From CAXBGS01 sp963975425 (GTDB lineage: Bacteria > Planctomycetota > Planctomycetia > Pirellulales > Pirellulaceae), in the NCBI GenBank assembly GCA_963975425.1, contig CAXBGS010000007.1, forward strand, positions 1-64,000: a stretch of DNA of 64,000 bases, written 5' to 3'. The position numbers and the translations under genes are program-made. Every line of letters begins with the position of its first letter. Positions within the stretch are counted from its first letter, which is position 1. Below are positions 1 through 9,530 of the stretch, one piece after another. The notes under the pieces were generated by a model that ran no database searches, had not been told where the DNA came from, and was given only the letters and a program-made list of their open reading frames with translations.

Positions 1-69
1 CAGCAGTGGTTCCGTCAGCAGTGGTTCCGTCAGCAGTGGTTCCGTCAGCAGTGGTTCCGTCAGCAGTGG
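1..69. repeat. 15-bp tandem repeat inside the vWA gene
   Basis: Four perfect copies of cagcagtggttccgt fill bases 1-60, with a nine-base partial copy to 69. The array probably continues left of the window. The unit is a multiple of three, so in the frame of the gene at 2-1597 it encodes a repeating SSGSV pentapeptide, a flexible low-complexity linker. Copy number is likely to vary between strains by slippage without frameshifting the gene (inference). Confidence 0.9.
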
Positions 70-1597
70 CCCAATCAAGCGGCGTCAATCGAATCGCATT
101 CCAAGAGACCTGGTCACCGTTACCGATGGCGAGACGGTGCAGCGGGTCGACCCCCAGCGATTGCCTGAACTCACGCAGCTCGGTTTTTATCGCCCGTCGG
201 ATCGAGGACTGACGATCATCGGCAACGATGAAATGATGTTCGAGATACCGATCAATGATCTGCCGACGGCGACCTTGGGTGAGTACCGAGACCTGTTGCA
301 CGAGGAACGATCGCGAGCGGTCGCCCTGCCGCGGCTAAAGCGAGTCACCCAGCAACAGCCTGCAAGTCGCAACGCAAGCAACGACGCGATCGGTATCGTG
401 ACCGGTGGCGCCCGTGTCAAAGACACGACCGCTGGTATTCCTGCCGGCGACAACCTCGTGATCGATGATGTCGCAAACGTCGAGGAGTTGTTAATCGATG
501 GCGTCAGCAAAGTGGAAAGCGAAGCCGAACAAGCGAAGGCTGAGCGTCAAAAAGAAATTGAGGAGTCCGAGAACCTCAAAAAAGTTTGGTTGATCGTTTG
601 CAACTGGTTGGCTCAACGCCGACTCATCTTGGCAAACCATCTCCGCGGCAGTGGCGTCAGTATTGTCATTCATGTCGCAATTTTTCTACTGCTGGCAAGT
701 CTTGCTCTTGTGCAAGAGCAAGAAGCGGTCGGCCTGTTTATCTCGGCAACACCTGCATCGGAGGACGTGATCGACGAGGTGGTGATCGAGCCGAGTCCGC
801 TGGAAATTACCGAGCCGACTGAGACCGATGAGTCCGAAGCGCCACCGGAATCCGAAGAAATGCCGATGGAGATGGCCGAGGCGATCAACGCGCCGAATTT
901 TCTAGCCAATGTCAGCGGTGATGCGATCGCACCACCGGCCGTCCCAAGCCCCGATGCCGGCATGGGCAATGAGATGCCGAAAAAGCAATCCAAGGTCTTC
1001 GGTACCGCAAGAGCCGCAACGGATTACGTGTTCGTCATCGATAATTCCAACAGCATGACCCGGGGACGGTTCGAGACGGCCCTTTACGAATTGATGACCG
1101 CCATCAATTCGCTGACGCCAAAACAGAATTTCTTTATCATTTTTTACAGCGATACCGCCTACGCGATGATGCACCCCAAGCCGGTGTCCAAACTGGTCGC
1201 GGCCACCCCTCGAAACAAGCAAATCGTTAACGTTTGGTTGAATACGGTCCCTCTGTGTTTGAAAACCAATGGCAAAGAAGCCATTGAACTTGCCTTTCGG
1301 CTCAATCCCGATGTGATCTACGTCCTCGGCGACGGGGCCTTCACCGACCGAGCGGGCGAGCATTTTGCGAAACGACCGCGTGGCAAGACGATCGTGCATT
1401 GTCGTGGCATGGAAGTGGATGCAAACAAAGCGAAACAGTTCGAGGCGCTCGCGAAAGCTCACGGCGGCAATTACAAGGACGTCGGAGTGCACCCTTATGC
1501 GGCAGAACTGGCAAAGAAAAAACCGCGTCCGCGCAACAACACCCGCAACGGGTACTGGGGGCTGAAACTGCCCGTCAGAAAAGGCCCGAAACCATAG
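2..1597 (+). CDS. vWA-domain membrane protein, 5' end cut off by the window
   Basis: The frame is open from base 2, so the start lies outside the window; 531 residues are visible. They begin with an SSGSV repeat linker. Next comes a region of unknown fold, a charged stretch rich in Glu/Lys/Ala (about nt 500-590), a single membrane segment (about nt 650-710, IVIHVAIFLLLASLALV), an acidic Pro/Glu-rich spacer, and a C-terminal von Willebrand A domain. The vWA domain has an intact metal-ion-dependent adhesion site, DNSNS, near nt 1039-1053. Membrane-anchored vWA proteins of this layout are common in planctomycetes, but the partner or ligand cannot be read from sequence. The next gene starts 71 bp downstream on the same strand. 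The GTG at 137 is a possible but unlikely start, because coding sequence continues upstream of it. Confidence 0.85.
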   Translation, partial: SSGSVSSGSVSSGSVSSGSVSSGPIKRRQSNRIPRDLVTVTDGETVQRVDPQRLPELTQLGFYRPSDRGLTIIGNDEMMFEIPINDLPTATLGEYRDLLHEERSRAVALPRLKRVTQQQPASRNASNDAIGIVTGGARVKDTTAGIPAGDNLVIDDVANVEELLIDGVSKVESEAEQAKAERQKEIEESENLKKVWLIVCNWLAQRRLILANHLRGSGVSIVIHVAIFLLLASLALVQEQEAVGLFISATPASEDVIDEVVIEPSPLEITEPTETDESEAPPESEEMPMEMAEAINAPNFLANVSGDAIAPPAVPSPDAGMGNEMPKKQSKVFGTARAATDYVFVIDNSNSMTRGRFETALYELMTAINSLTPKQNFFIIFYSDTAYAMMHPKPVSKLVAATPRNKQIVNVWLNTVPLCLKTNGKEAIELAFRLNPDVIYVLGDGAFTDRAGEHFAKRPRGKTIVHCRGMEVDANKAKQFEALAKAHGGNYKDVGVHPYAAELAKKKPRPRNNTRNGYWGLKLPVRKGPKP

Positions 1598-1668
1598 TCG
1601 TCCTGTGGTCCAACGCTTTCTCTTCTCTTACATCCACTTTTACGATCTCTTGCGACCGGTTCGAACGG

Positions 1669-4416
1669 ATGAAGCTTGTCGGCCAGTGCCCGTCATGTCA
1701 CGCGCACTATCAACTGGACCCCGAAGACATCGGTCACGCTCTGCAATGCGAGTGCGGCGTCAATCTCTTTGCATCAAGCACCGCGGCGATTGATCAGAAA
1801 ACGGTCTGCTGTACCGATTGTGGACAAGTTCATTTGGTTCAAACCGGACAATCCACCGAATGGGTGAACTGCGAATGTGGCACGAAAGTCTTGGTGCCGA
1901 CGGTGATTTTGCGAATGCCTTTGACGCGTGACGTCGAGAATGGCGGTTCCGATCGCAGCAGCCGAGACAGTCAGGCCGAAATCCAAGCGGTGGGCGAACC
2001 GGCGTTGAAGACAAAACGCAAGCCGGTAATCAACTGTCCGCAGTGTTCAAAGGCATACGAGGTCGACAAGAGTGATCTGAACCAGCAATCGCAATGCGAA
2101 TGTGGCTGTGTGTTCGCGACCGAAGTTGATCAAGATCGCCAGCTCATCGCCTTGATCACTGAGAGCGAACTGCAGCCACGAGATGACGAGACAGAACGAC
2201 GATCGGCATCAGAGCGTCCGGCCTCGCTTCGAAAGAAATCTCGCTCGTGGGTTGAAATTTTCGGCGCTTTGGCGGTGTTCGGATTTCTAATCGCTTCGGT
2301 GATCGTATTTGCGTTGCGTGACCGCGCGACGACAGAACCAGAGTCTGTTGCGACTCAAGGTGCCGCATCGTCGACATCCGATGATTCCTCGGAGACCTAT
2401 TCGGTTGACGCACTGAAAGAGGCGATCACGATGGCGGGGTTCAACCGTGAAAGCTTTCAGGAATCCACGCTTTTGCGTCTCAGCGAACCCGCCTCCACGT
2501 CAAACCGTGCAGCTGCGAGTGCGGGTTCCAGCCGATCCAGCGGCAACGATCAATCGGAACCCAGTGAAAAATTGAGGCTGCCGCCCTTGGCCCAGCGGCC
2601 GCTTCCACAGCCGAACAAGACTCGTGAACGGATCGAGCCGGTGCCCGCGTCTTCGCAAGGATTGACGTTTGAAAAGGCCTACGAGAATGCTTTTGCGGCG
2701 TATCGCGAGACGACGGATCTTAAAACGAAGTTTGGTACTTCGCCGAATCCCAATCAGTCTGCACAGCTACGTGAGCGCATTGGTGTGACATTAGGATTGC
2801 TGCAAAGTGCCCACGACCTTGGCATGCGTCGCGGCGACCATGACAAAGTAAACGAGTTGCGATATTTCTTGACGTGGATGTATTATCACGCCGGATGCCT
2901 GCCCGAATCCGCGGTCGTCGGCGGGGCCGTGGCACGCTGGGGCGGTAAGGATCATCCGGCGACCAAGGAGGCTGCCATGGTCGCCTTAGCAGCCACCCAG
3001 GAAGCGAGTGCGACCCAGTGGGCACTGCCAGATCGCGTGGGCGAGTTGGATCACATGCAGGCGATTATCGATGTCGTGCAAAAACGATGGCCCGGTCATC
3101 CGCAACTTGAAACGATGCGAATGAATCTTGCGACTAGCTATGACGCTTTTTCGCAATACGATGCCGCCGTCTCGAATTACAAACGAATCGGTAAGGATTC
3201 GCCGCATTACGAAGCAGCCCAACTTGCGGCAGGAAATGCATTGTGGACACAATTTCGACGAACGTTCGCTGGCGATGAAGAGCTGGCCCCGCGCGCCAAG
3301 ACACTGCTCCGTTCGGCTCGTGAGTATCTTGCCGTCGCGGTGAAGCCGATGCAGGCGGATGCAAAGACGCCGTCTCTGGAACTCATTCAAACAAAATTGA
3401 CGCTGGCTCGGATCGACACTCTGCTGGGCAGCCTCACGCAGGCATCGAACTGGTTATCCGGGAAGCCCTTTCCGCTGACCGAATCGGTTGCGTTGTCGAA
3501 ACCCACTAGGCGTCAGGTTGCTGTTCCCGCTTCGGTGATCCGCGGTATTTTTGACTTGCAGTTTGCTGTGCGTTCGCAGCTCGACGATGCGACCGGCGCG
3601 AAAGCGTCGTTGCAACAATTGTCCAAGATACTTGGCCAAAAATCTGGTGAAGAAGTCGGCGACAAGATGTTTGGCGTCGCCATTGAGTTCATCAACGAAT
3701 CAACCGCGAATGGTAAAATTGACCCTCAGGCCGTCAAGACATTGGATGAATTGTTGGCACCATTGCAGGGCAAGCAATCTACGTTGACGGCAGAAAATCG
3801 GTTGTGGATCGGTGAGTCGTGGAGCCAGTTCGCCGATCGCGCCGTTTCGCCTGCACTGGCACGGGACTGTTTCGAAAAAGCGGCTGCGAGTTTCGCCGCC
3901 GCCATGCAATCGCCGGGTTTCGACAACAAGTCGCGCACTGCTGCCCAGATTCGTCAGACACAATTTCTACGAAAGGCAGGTCGGTTGAGCGATGCGTTGG
4001 ACGTCATCGAGCAAATGCTTCAGTTGACCCCGAACGTCTTTTCGCTGCAGATGGAAGCCGCCATGACGATCGAACGAATCGCTCTGGATGATGCCGATCC
4101 TGAAGGGCTGCTGCACGCGGTTCAAGGACCGCCCGACTCGGCGGTTTGGGGTTGGAACAAACTGGTCACTGCTCTGCATAGTATGCGTTTTTCCTCTAAG
4201 GGCACTGAGGAACATGCGAAGCAATTGTTGCAGGCCCAAGAACATCTCGTCCGTTGCCGCTGGCTCTTGTGCCAGGCAACCATCGACCCGGTCGAGCAAT
4301 CCAAAAGTAAAGCATCCGTCGCGAAAATTTTGAATCGACTGATGCAAACGACGTCGCCTCAACAGCAGCCCGAATTCGGACGGCTGAAACAGTTGAACGC
4401 TTTGCTGGATACGTAG
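1669..4416 (+). CDS. Zinc-ribbon membrane protein with TPR-like C-terminal region
   Basis: 915 residues from the ATG at 1669. That start is chosen because the first zinc ribbon (CPSC...CECG) begins only six residues in, and because longer versions of the frame overlap the vWA gene. The N-terminal part holds three CxxC...CxCG ribbons (CPSC/CECG, CTDC/CECG, CPQC/CECG). A Ser/Glu-rich linker, one membrane helix near residues 198-216 and a long helical C-terminal part rich in Ala/Leu/Gln follow. The C-terminal part looks like degenerate TPR repeats, for example in the region 2820-4400. The ribbons are predicted cytoplasmic and the helical part periplasmic. It probably forms a transcription unit with the vWA gene. 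The function is not known; a scaffolding role is inference. Confidence 0.8.
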   Translation: MKLVGQCPSCHAHYQLDPEDIGHALQCECGVNLFASSTAAIDQKTVCCTDCGQVHLVQTGQSTEWVNCECGTKVLVPTVILRMPLTRDVENGGSDRSSRDSQAEIQAVGEPALKTKRKPVINCPQCSKAYEVDKSDLNQQSQCECGCVFATEVDQDRQLIALITESELQPRDDETERRSASERPASLRKKSRSWVEIFGALAVFGFLIASVIVFALRDRATTEPESVATQGAASSTSDDSSETYSVDALKEAITMAGFNRESFQESTLLRLSEPASTSNRAAASAGSSRSSGNDQSEPSEKLRLPPLAQRPLPQPNKTRERIEPVPASSQGLTFEKAYENAFAAYRETTDLKTKFGTSPNPNQSAQLRERIGVTLGLLQSAHDLGMRRGDHDKVNELRYFLTWMYYHAGCLPESAVVGGAVARWGGKDHPATKEAAMVALAATQEASATQWALPDRVGELDHMQAIIDVVQKRWPGHPQLETMRMNLATSYDAFSQYDAAVSNYKRIGKDSPHYEAAQLAAGNALWTQFRRTFAGDEELAPRAKTLLRSAREYLAVAVKPMQADAKTPSLELIQTKLTLARIDTLLGSLTQASNWLSGKPFPLTESVALSKPTRRQVAVPASVIRGIFDLQFAVRSQLDDATGAKASLQQLSKILGQKSGEEVGDKMFGVAIEFINESTANGKIDPQAVKTLDELLAPLQGKQSTLTAENRLWIGESWSQFADRAVSPALARDCFEKAAASFAAAMQSPGFDNKSRTAAQIRQTQFLRKAGRLSDALDVIEQMLQLTPNVFSLQMEAAMTIERIALDDADPEGLLHAVQGPPDSAVWGWNKLVTALHSMRFSSKGTEEHAKQLLQAQEHLVRCRWLLCQATIDPVEQSKSKASVAKILNRLMQTTSPQQQPEFGRLKQLNALLDT

Positions 4417-4429
4417 TTTCGCGAACTAC
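4413..4429. terminator. Small inverted repeat between convergent genes
   Basis: GTAGTT and AACTAC flank a five-base loop. The 17-bp palindrome contains both TAG stop codons of the converging genes. It could act as a weak bidirectional terminator, but the stem is only six pairs and no T-run follows, so this is tentative. Confidence 0.3.
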
Positions 4430-5202
4430 TCTTGCGTATCCCAGAAATCGAGGACGCGAACTTTGTCGAGCACCGGTTTCAAGACTTCGACGAACGCTTG
4501 ATGGTCGGCATGCGGCAGGTAGGCTTGACGCCCTTCTTCGCTATCGAAAGTGACCAGAAAGCAGTGGGTGAATTCATCGTCATGACTTTCGGGGCTGTTA
4601 TTCTTTCCCCACTCGAATCCTTTGATCGCGTCTATTTTTTCGGGTAGTGCTGCAAACGCCTCTTCGACCTGTCGGACTTGTTCGGGGCTCGCGTCATCTT
4701 TGAACTTGAAAAAGACCGCGTGCTGCAGCGGTCGCGACACCTGATCGTTGTCCGCAGAACCCCAGTAGTCGATCACGAACACGTCTTTTTTGTGCGGACG
4801 GAGCACATTGCCGAAAGCTTTATGAGCGGGGTGAGGCAAATACTTCGATCGACCCGCCTCGTCACGGAAGGTCAGCAAGAAACAGTGGGTGAATCCGTCA
4901 TCTAATCCTTCCGGACTATTGTTCGTGCCGTGCTGGAAATCAATGATGGAATCGATCTTCGAGGGCAGTTCGGCGAACGCGTCAACGACTCCTTGGATTT
5001 CCTCTTCGGACGAGTCGTCGCTGAAAGCGAAGAACACTGCGTGCCGTAAGACGGAATCGGACTTCACCGTATTGCCTTTCGATTTCTTGTTTGGCTTTGA
5101 ACCTTCGTCGGCGTTGGCAAATCCGCCCAGACACAGAGCCGCGAATGCAGAAGTTGCTAGTCGCAACAGAGTCGATCGAGATATTGGTTGTCTGGTCATC
5201 AT
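4426..5202 (-). CDS. Secreted protein with two tandem Dabb domains
   Basis: 258 residues with a signal peptide (cleavage after about residue 31, FANA-DE) and a Lys/Ser-rich spacer. Two copies of the stress-responsive alpha/beta-barrel (Dabb) domain follow, at about residues 50-145 and 160-256. Both copies carry HAVFF at their start and a GxNNSPE...FTHCFLxTF core, so they are an internal duplication that would form the usual Dabb dimer within one chain. Dabb proteins are small ferredoxin-like barrels, and many have no known substrate. Export with a fused tandem is a planctomycete variant. The gene converges on the zinc-ribbon gene with a nine-base gap. The precise function is unknown. Confidence 0.85.
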   Translation of the reverse strand: MMTRQPISRSTLLRLATSAFAALCLGGFANADEGSKPNKKSKGNTVKSDSVLRHAVFFAFSDDSSEEEIQGVVDAFAELPSKIDSIIDFQHGTNNSPEGLDDGFTHCFLLTFRDEAGRSKYLPHPAHKAFGNVLRPHKKDVFVIDYWGSADNDQVSRPLQHAVFFKFKDDASPEQVRQVEEAFAALPEKIDAIKGFEWGKNNSPESHDDEFTHCFLVTFDSEEGRQAYLPHADHQAFVEVLKPVLDKVRVLDFWDTQE

Positions 5203-5251
5203 CGAGATTCCTGTCAGAAAGATGTTTTGGGAAAACGAATCGACCGCTAAC

Positions 5252-7633
5252 TTACCGACTGTCGCGGATCAATGTGATGGGGTGATGGATTGCGAACCGT
5301 TGGAACGGTCTTCTTTCAATCGCTTCCGTGGTTCCACCATCCGCTCGTGACGGGCTGCGCATGATGTTCGCCGTATCTGCTCGCGGGCCGGAGACGTTCG
5401 CACCAGCGATTGGCGGTTCGACACCCCGATGCCGCAATGTCGCAATCGCGAGCGTCCTGGTTTGGTGGATTGGTTCCACGTTCGCCGTCGGCAGGCCGTC
5501 AGCGGCAACGGGTTTCGTATCCAAAGATGCAAGCCCGATTGCTTGTTCACCTTGGCCACCAGTGTTACCGAGCGCAAGGAAATTGATGATTCGCAGCGCA
5601 TCGAGCACGGTGATTTCATTGTCCGCACGAACATCCAAATAGAACGAAGGGATATCCTCGACGGCTGTGGGAACGGTGACCACGCCCGAGTCCCCTCGTG
5701 CGATGGCGTTGATCACCAACAACGGATCAAGCACGGTTGCACCGCCGATGCGATTTACATCCAGAGGGTTCAACGGGTTTTGATGAGCGAAGGCATTGGT
5801 GATTTCCAGCCGGGCATCACCCGACGTGACGATATGCTGATAGGTTCCAGCGACGATTTCCGGTGGTTGCACTTGCCAATCGCCAACGAAGTTGACTTGA
5901 TCCTCTGCGTCATAGGCAAGCTTTAACGTGTCGGTGTTGTCGGACATCGCGATCGTTTCGGCAGGCGAAATCGACAGCGTGTTTGCGCCCGATCCCGTCA
6001 CTGCAATTGATTCAACGCCTTGGATGGAAATTTCGTCATCGTCCGTCAGATCGATTGTCTGGTCCGTCCCGATGAAGTCGACTTGGTCGAATCCCGAACG
6101 GCCATCGATGACGAGTGTTCCTGAAAAGACAGCGTCAATATTTGCGATCGAAAACACATTGTCGACATCGTTACCGTGCAATGTCATCGCAGTCATTGCG
6201 TTTGCCGGCACACGGATCAGTTCCGTCGAATCAGCGGTTGCGACCAAGTCGCTGCCATCGATATCCAGCGTGACTTGATTCAAATCGATGTTGTCGCTCG
6301 CCAAGCTAACCATTGCCGCGAAATCACTGCCACCGTCGAGAAGTTCAAAAAAGTAGTCTTCAACTTCGCCATCGGCCGCGGTCCCGGTTGGCATCAATCC
6401 GCCGCTCGAGCTGACACGAAAACGCGCTGCGACTTGCTCGGGCGAACTGCCAGCCGGGATTTCAACAGACAAGACGTTGTCACCGGCAGTCAAGTCGACG
6501 CTGGTCATGCCGTTGATGTGTTCGGTCGCATGGTCAAAGCTGCCATCACCGTTGAAATCAATCCATGCATCGAGCATTGCATCGGAGCTGCTGTTGACCA
6601 GGAAACTGCCAACGGTCGCTGAGGTAGGCGAAGCGACAAGGCTGGAAAGTTGGATGACACCGTCGTCATCGGCGTCTGTATCGGCGGTGGCGCTGGGGAT
6701 GCTGTCGGATTCTTGCGTTACCGAGGCGCCCAAGGTTGTCGCCCCGATTGTGTGACGCGGTCCGTCCGATGCGAGCGTCGTGGCAAATGAGTCTGGCAAG
6801 TCACCAAAGTCGAACATCAGCGCGACCGCTTCATTGACATTCGTCACTGGGACATCAGCAATGACAAGTCCATCGTAGCGCGGATCGTCGCTCACCGCAT
6901 CGCCGGTGATAATCGTGTACGCTTGGTCGCCATCGTCGATACCGTCGGCGACTCCGGTAATGATGACTCTCTGAGAGGTGATGCCGTCCTCCGGTCGAAA
7001 CGTCAGCGCGTTGGTCGACACGGTCCCTTCGGCTGGATTACTGCTTGTGATCGTGACCGTGACATCGGCGGTCGGCGGAGAGATGAGCGAAAGCGTAAAT
7101 ATCTCGGTTCCACCTGACTCGGAAGTCACCAAATCGCGGTCTTGTGGTCTAGGCGAAACAAGAAAAACACCGGGATCGCCTGGCTGATAGTCAAAGAACG
7201 CATTGAGGTGCTGGACATCATCGTCCAAATAATATCCATCACCAGAGATATCGACGAAGTTTGCGCTGTTAGGTTTTGGCAGGATTAGCTGCCCATTGCC
7301 ATCGACAAACGCCGGATTGTTTTTGATGCCCAACAAGGCAAACCCATCGGAGACGTCGATAACGGCGTCACCATTGACGTCCAAGCGACTAACAGGGTTG
7401 GTCCACGGGCTCGACACAAGTTCGCCTTCCGCGATGGCGCTGCTGACCAGCGGCACAAGTCCGTCCGCAGACGCCGCAAGCAGTCGACGCTCTTCGAGGC
7501 TTTCTGCTCGCAGTCGACGCGGTGCCCGCCAAGCGTCGCGGCGATGGGACCGCCGACCGCCGCGGCGATCGGTTCGCCGAGCGCGTCTGTGAAGTGATTG
7601 CCAAATGTCGATGCCGCTTGGCAGTAGGGTCAT
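5252..7633 (-). CDS. Secreted dockerin/GEVED-domain protein with planctomycete N-terminal motif
   Basis: 793 residues. The N-terminus is extremely Arg-rich and leads to LEERRLLA, the LExRxLLA-type motif found on many planctomycete extracellular proteins in place of a classical signal peptide. Dockerin type I-like EF-hand repeats follow (LDVNGDAVIDVSD and FVDISGDGYYLDD, about residues 80-145). Next is a Calx-beta-like segment (about 160-265), then a GEVED domain ending in AADGEVEDYFFEL (about 270-430), then a beta-rich region. A second dockerin-like pair (LDVNRIGGATVLDP and LDVRADNEITVLDA) lies near residues 620-690. It is probably surface-exposed and calcium-stabilised. No catalytic domain was recognised. 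The C-terminal 100 residues look disordered. Confidence 0.8.
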   Translation of the reverse strand: MTLLPSGIDIWQSLHRRARRTDRRGGRRSHRRDAWRAPRRLRAESLEERRLLAASADGLVPLVSSAIAEGELVSSPWTNPVSRLDVNGDAVIDVSDGFALLGIKNNPAFVDGNGQLILPKPNSANFVDISGDGYYLDDDVQHLNAFFDYQPGDPGVFLVSPRPQDRDLVTSESGGTEIFTLSLISPPTADVTVTITSSNPAEGTVSTNALTFRPEDGITSQRVIITGVADGIDDGDQAYTIITGDAVSDDPRYDGLVIADVPVTNVNEAVALMFDFGDLPDSFATTLASDGPRHTIGATTLGASVTQESDSIPSATADTDADDDGVIQLSSLVASPTSATVGSFLVNSSSDAMLDAWIDFNGDGSFDHATEHINGMTSVDLTAGDNVLSVEIPAGSSPEQVAARFRVSSSGGLMPTGTAADGEVEDYFFELLDGGSDFAAMVSLASDNIDLNQVTLDIDGSDLVATADSTELIRVPANAMTAMTLHGNDVDNVFSIANIDAVFSGTLVIDGRSGFDQVDFIGTDQTIDLTDDDEISIQGVESIAVTGSGANTLSISPAETIAMSDNTDTLKLAYDAEDQVNFVGDWQVQPPEIVAGTYQHIVTSGDARLEITNAFAHQNPLNPLDVNRIGGATVLDPLLVINAIARGDSGVVTVPTAVEDIPSFYLDVRADNEITVLDALRIINFLALGNTGGQGEQAIGLASLDTKPVAADGLPTANVEPIHQTRTLAIATLRHRGVEPPIAGANVSGPRADTANIMRSPSRADGGTTEAIERRPFQRFAIHHPITLIRDSR

Positions 7634-7713
7634 AAGACAAGGAAAAACGAGAAAAGATCAGCCAAGTGTACCTGGACACCACTATACACGACCGACGTTT
7701 CGGCACGTCCGAC

Positions 7714-9192
7714 TTAGGCGGTTCTCTGCAATGAATCCGGCTGGGCGTCGCGAATCCATTGTGACACATCTGTGACACTTGGCAATCGACTACTCCTGAG
7801 CGCCCGTTTGCCCGCCGATGTTGCGGCGTACTCAGAAATCTTGACATGCAACTGCGAGGCGTTTTGCTGGGACAGGCACCGCTGCGACCTGCAACCGACA
7901 CCGACCAGCAATTGCGACTTGTATCCGCACAGACTAGGAACGTCACACACAAGTCTCGCTTGGTCTTGCCACTGCAGCACGCGTTCGGCGTCGATCCAAG
8001 ACGTGTCTAAACTTGACGCAATGGAATCGGGGGCTTGCGACAGGAACTGTTCGATCGTATCGATTCCAATCTTGTGGAATCTGATTGCAGTTTTGGGGCC
8101 GATCGACGGGGCGTCGACGATCGGTGATGTCAATCGCAGCCACGACTGCCGAGCCGTGGGGGCCGGTGTCCGATGCGGTGTGTCCGTCGTGATCTCTTGC
8201 GTCTGTTCCGATGCCGCAACGACGCATTCGGCGGCGACCGTGTCTGTTGCCGCTGAACCCATCGGCTGAGTGGCACTTGCGCGGTTTGATTCTTTTTCTC
8301 GTTCCTTTTCGTTTCGCACCGAGACGACTTCGTCCGGCAGGTTCGCCACCACTTGCCCGGTCGTTCTGAATTCCTCAAACAATCGCTGAATCGCTCTGCG
8401 CTCTTCTGCGTTCTCGATTCGGCGGGTGATCCAGGCCGATGGCATTTTGATCGCCGCGGCAATCGTTGCGGTCGTGACCGAAACCGTTGGCAGCTTTGAC
8501 CGACTGTCGTTAGCGGCCCGCTCTAATACTTTTGCCCATCCCGTGATTGCCAGCCCAAAGAGTCCGGCCAGCAATTCAACGGTCGGTTCATCAAAACCGA
8601 GAGCGGGCCGTTTGACGCCGATTTCCAAGTCGTAGCCGCGAATCAGTCCCGCGTAATGGCGATGAGAAACTCTCGCAGCTCGCTTGATGGCGTGCGACAA
8701 CCATCCTTGACCTTCCGCTAACTGAAAGACCACCTGCAGATCGCCGTCTTGGAATCGTTTCAAGATGCGCGAATAAGATTGATTGACGCTCCATTCGATC
8801 GGGCGATGAACGACCGATTCGATTTCTGACTGGGCCGTGTGCAGTGGCATCAAAGGATCAGTGAAATAGTGACTCAACACGCCGGCCGCATAAGCCGCCT
8901 CGCTCCATCGTTGCCGGTCCAGTTGGACGATTAACTGGCGGTACCACTTCTCGGATGCCGCAGGTGCCCCGCCCCAGTCATTGTCCGCGACGTGAAGCAC
9001 GTGATTGCGAAAGTCACGAAAACGCGTGTCCGGATCCTTTGCGCCGAGTAAATACTGATCATGGTGCTTGAGCAACAGATTGACGAACAGCTTGCCGCGA
9101 CGGTTCGAAACATAGGGCAATGCGTCGAGCGCGAAGTAATGGTGTGTGCTTCGGCAATGGGCAGCCTTCAAGAGTGTCAGCAACAAATTCAT
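7714..9192 (-). CDS. Zinc-dependent phospholipase C-like protein with C-terminal DUF4332-like helix-hairpin-helix region
   Basis: 492 residues. The first ~220 resemble the zinc-dependent phospholipase C/S1-P1 nuclease helical fold. The conserved metal-ligand-like positions are THHYFALDAL near residue 17, the HVADNDW region near 66, and LSHYFTDPLMPLH near 108-120, where H-x3-D...H is typical of the family. There is no clear signal peptide. A low-complexity linker (about 285-345) leads to a C-terminal helical domain containing DAPSIGPKTAIRFHKIGI, which matches DUF4332-type helix-hairpin-helix repeats often associated with nucleic-acid or protein binding. The combination leaves the substrate open: phospholipid, nucleic acid or neither. 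It is divergent from the decarboxylase gene at 9531. Confidence 0.7.
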   Translation of the reverse strand: MNLLLTLLKAAHCRSTHHYFALDALPYVSNRRGKLFVNLLLKHHDQYLLGAKDPDTRFRDFRNHVLHVADNDWGGAPAASEKWYRQLIVQLDRQRWSEAAYAAGVLSHYFTDPLMPLHTAQSEIESVVHRPIEWSVNQSYSRILKRFQDGDLQVVFQLAEGQGWLSHAIKRAARVSHRHYAGLIRGYDLEIGVKRPALGFDEPTVELLAGLFGLAITGWAKVLERAANDSRSKLPTVSVTTATIAAAIKMPSAWITRRIENAEERRAIQRLFEEFRTTGQVVANLPDEVVSVRNEKEREKESNRASATQPMGSAATDTVAAECVVAASEQTQEITTDTPHRTPAPTARQSWLRLTSPIVDAPSIGPKTAIRFHKIGIDTIEQFLSQAPDSIASSLDTSWIDAERVLQWQDQARLVCDVPSLCGYKSQLLVGVGCRSQRCLSQQNASQLHVKISEYAATSAGKRALRSSRLPSVTDVSQWIRDAQPDSLQRTA

Positions 9193-9530
9193 CGATCCCT
9201 CGATTTATCCACAAAGATCGCCCCTTTGCGTCAAAACAGAGCGCGACTCTAGTAAAACTTGGCACATCGCAACCACCCGAATCCCATGATGGTTGATAGC
9301 AACATTCGCTGATTGCGCTGAGTTCCTTGTTGCCGCGTTCCGGTATGACGGCCAAGCTAACGCGGGCACCTTCGGGCGTTGTCGCGGTGGGCACATGGGC
9401 TCTCTGGGATGAACTTGGGCTGGCTAGGTTTTCTGGCTGAGAACGACCACAATGCCGATGGTCACAATGCCGACTGTGAATCCAAAGTCCACCCAAGAAA
9501 CGCCGCACTGACAGGAATCGATTGACGCGA
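9193..9530. other. Intergenic region between divergent genes, no gene seen
   Basis: 338 bp separating the phospholipase-like gene (minus) from the phosphatidylserine decarboxylase gene (plus). It must hold both promoters, but no convincing -35/-10 pair or operator was found. Short frames crossing it have no suitable start and overlap the decarboxylase start. Confidence 0.6.

Noticed and set aside
1399..1668. Extended start for the zinc-ribbon gene
   Set aside because: It would overlap the vWA gene by 199 bp and adds residues without any motif.
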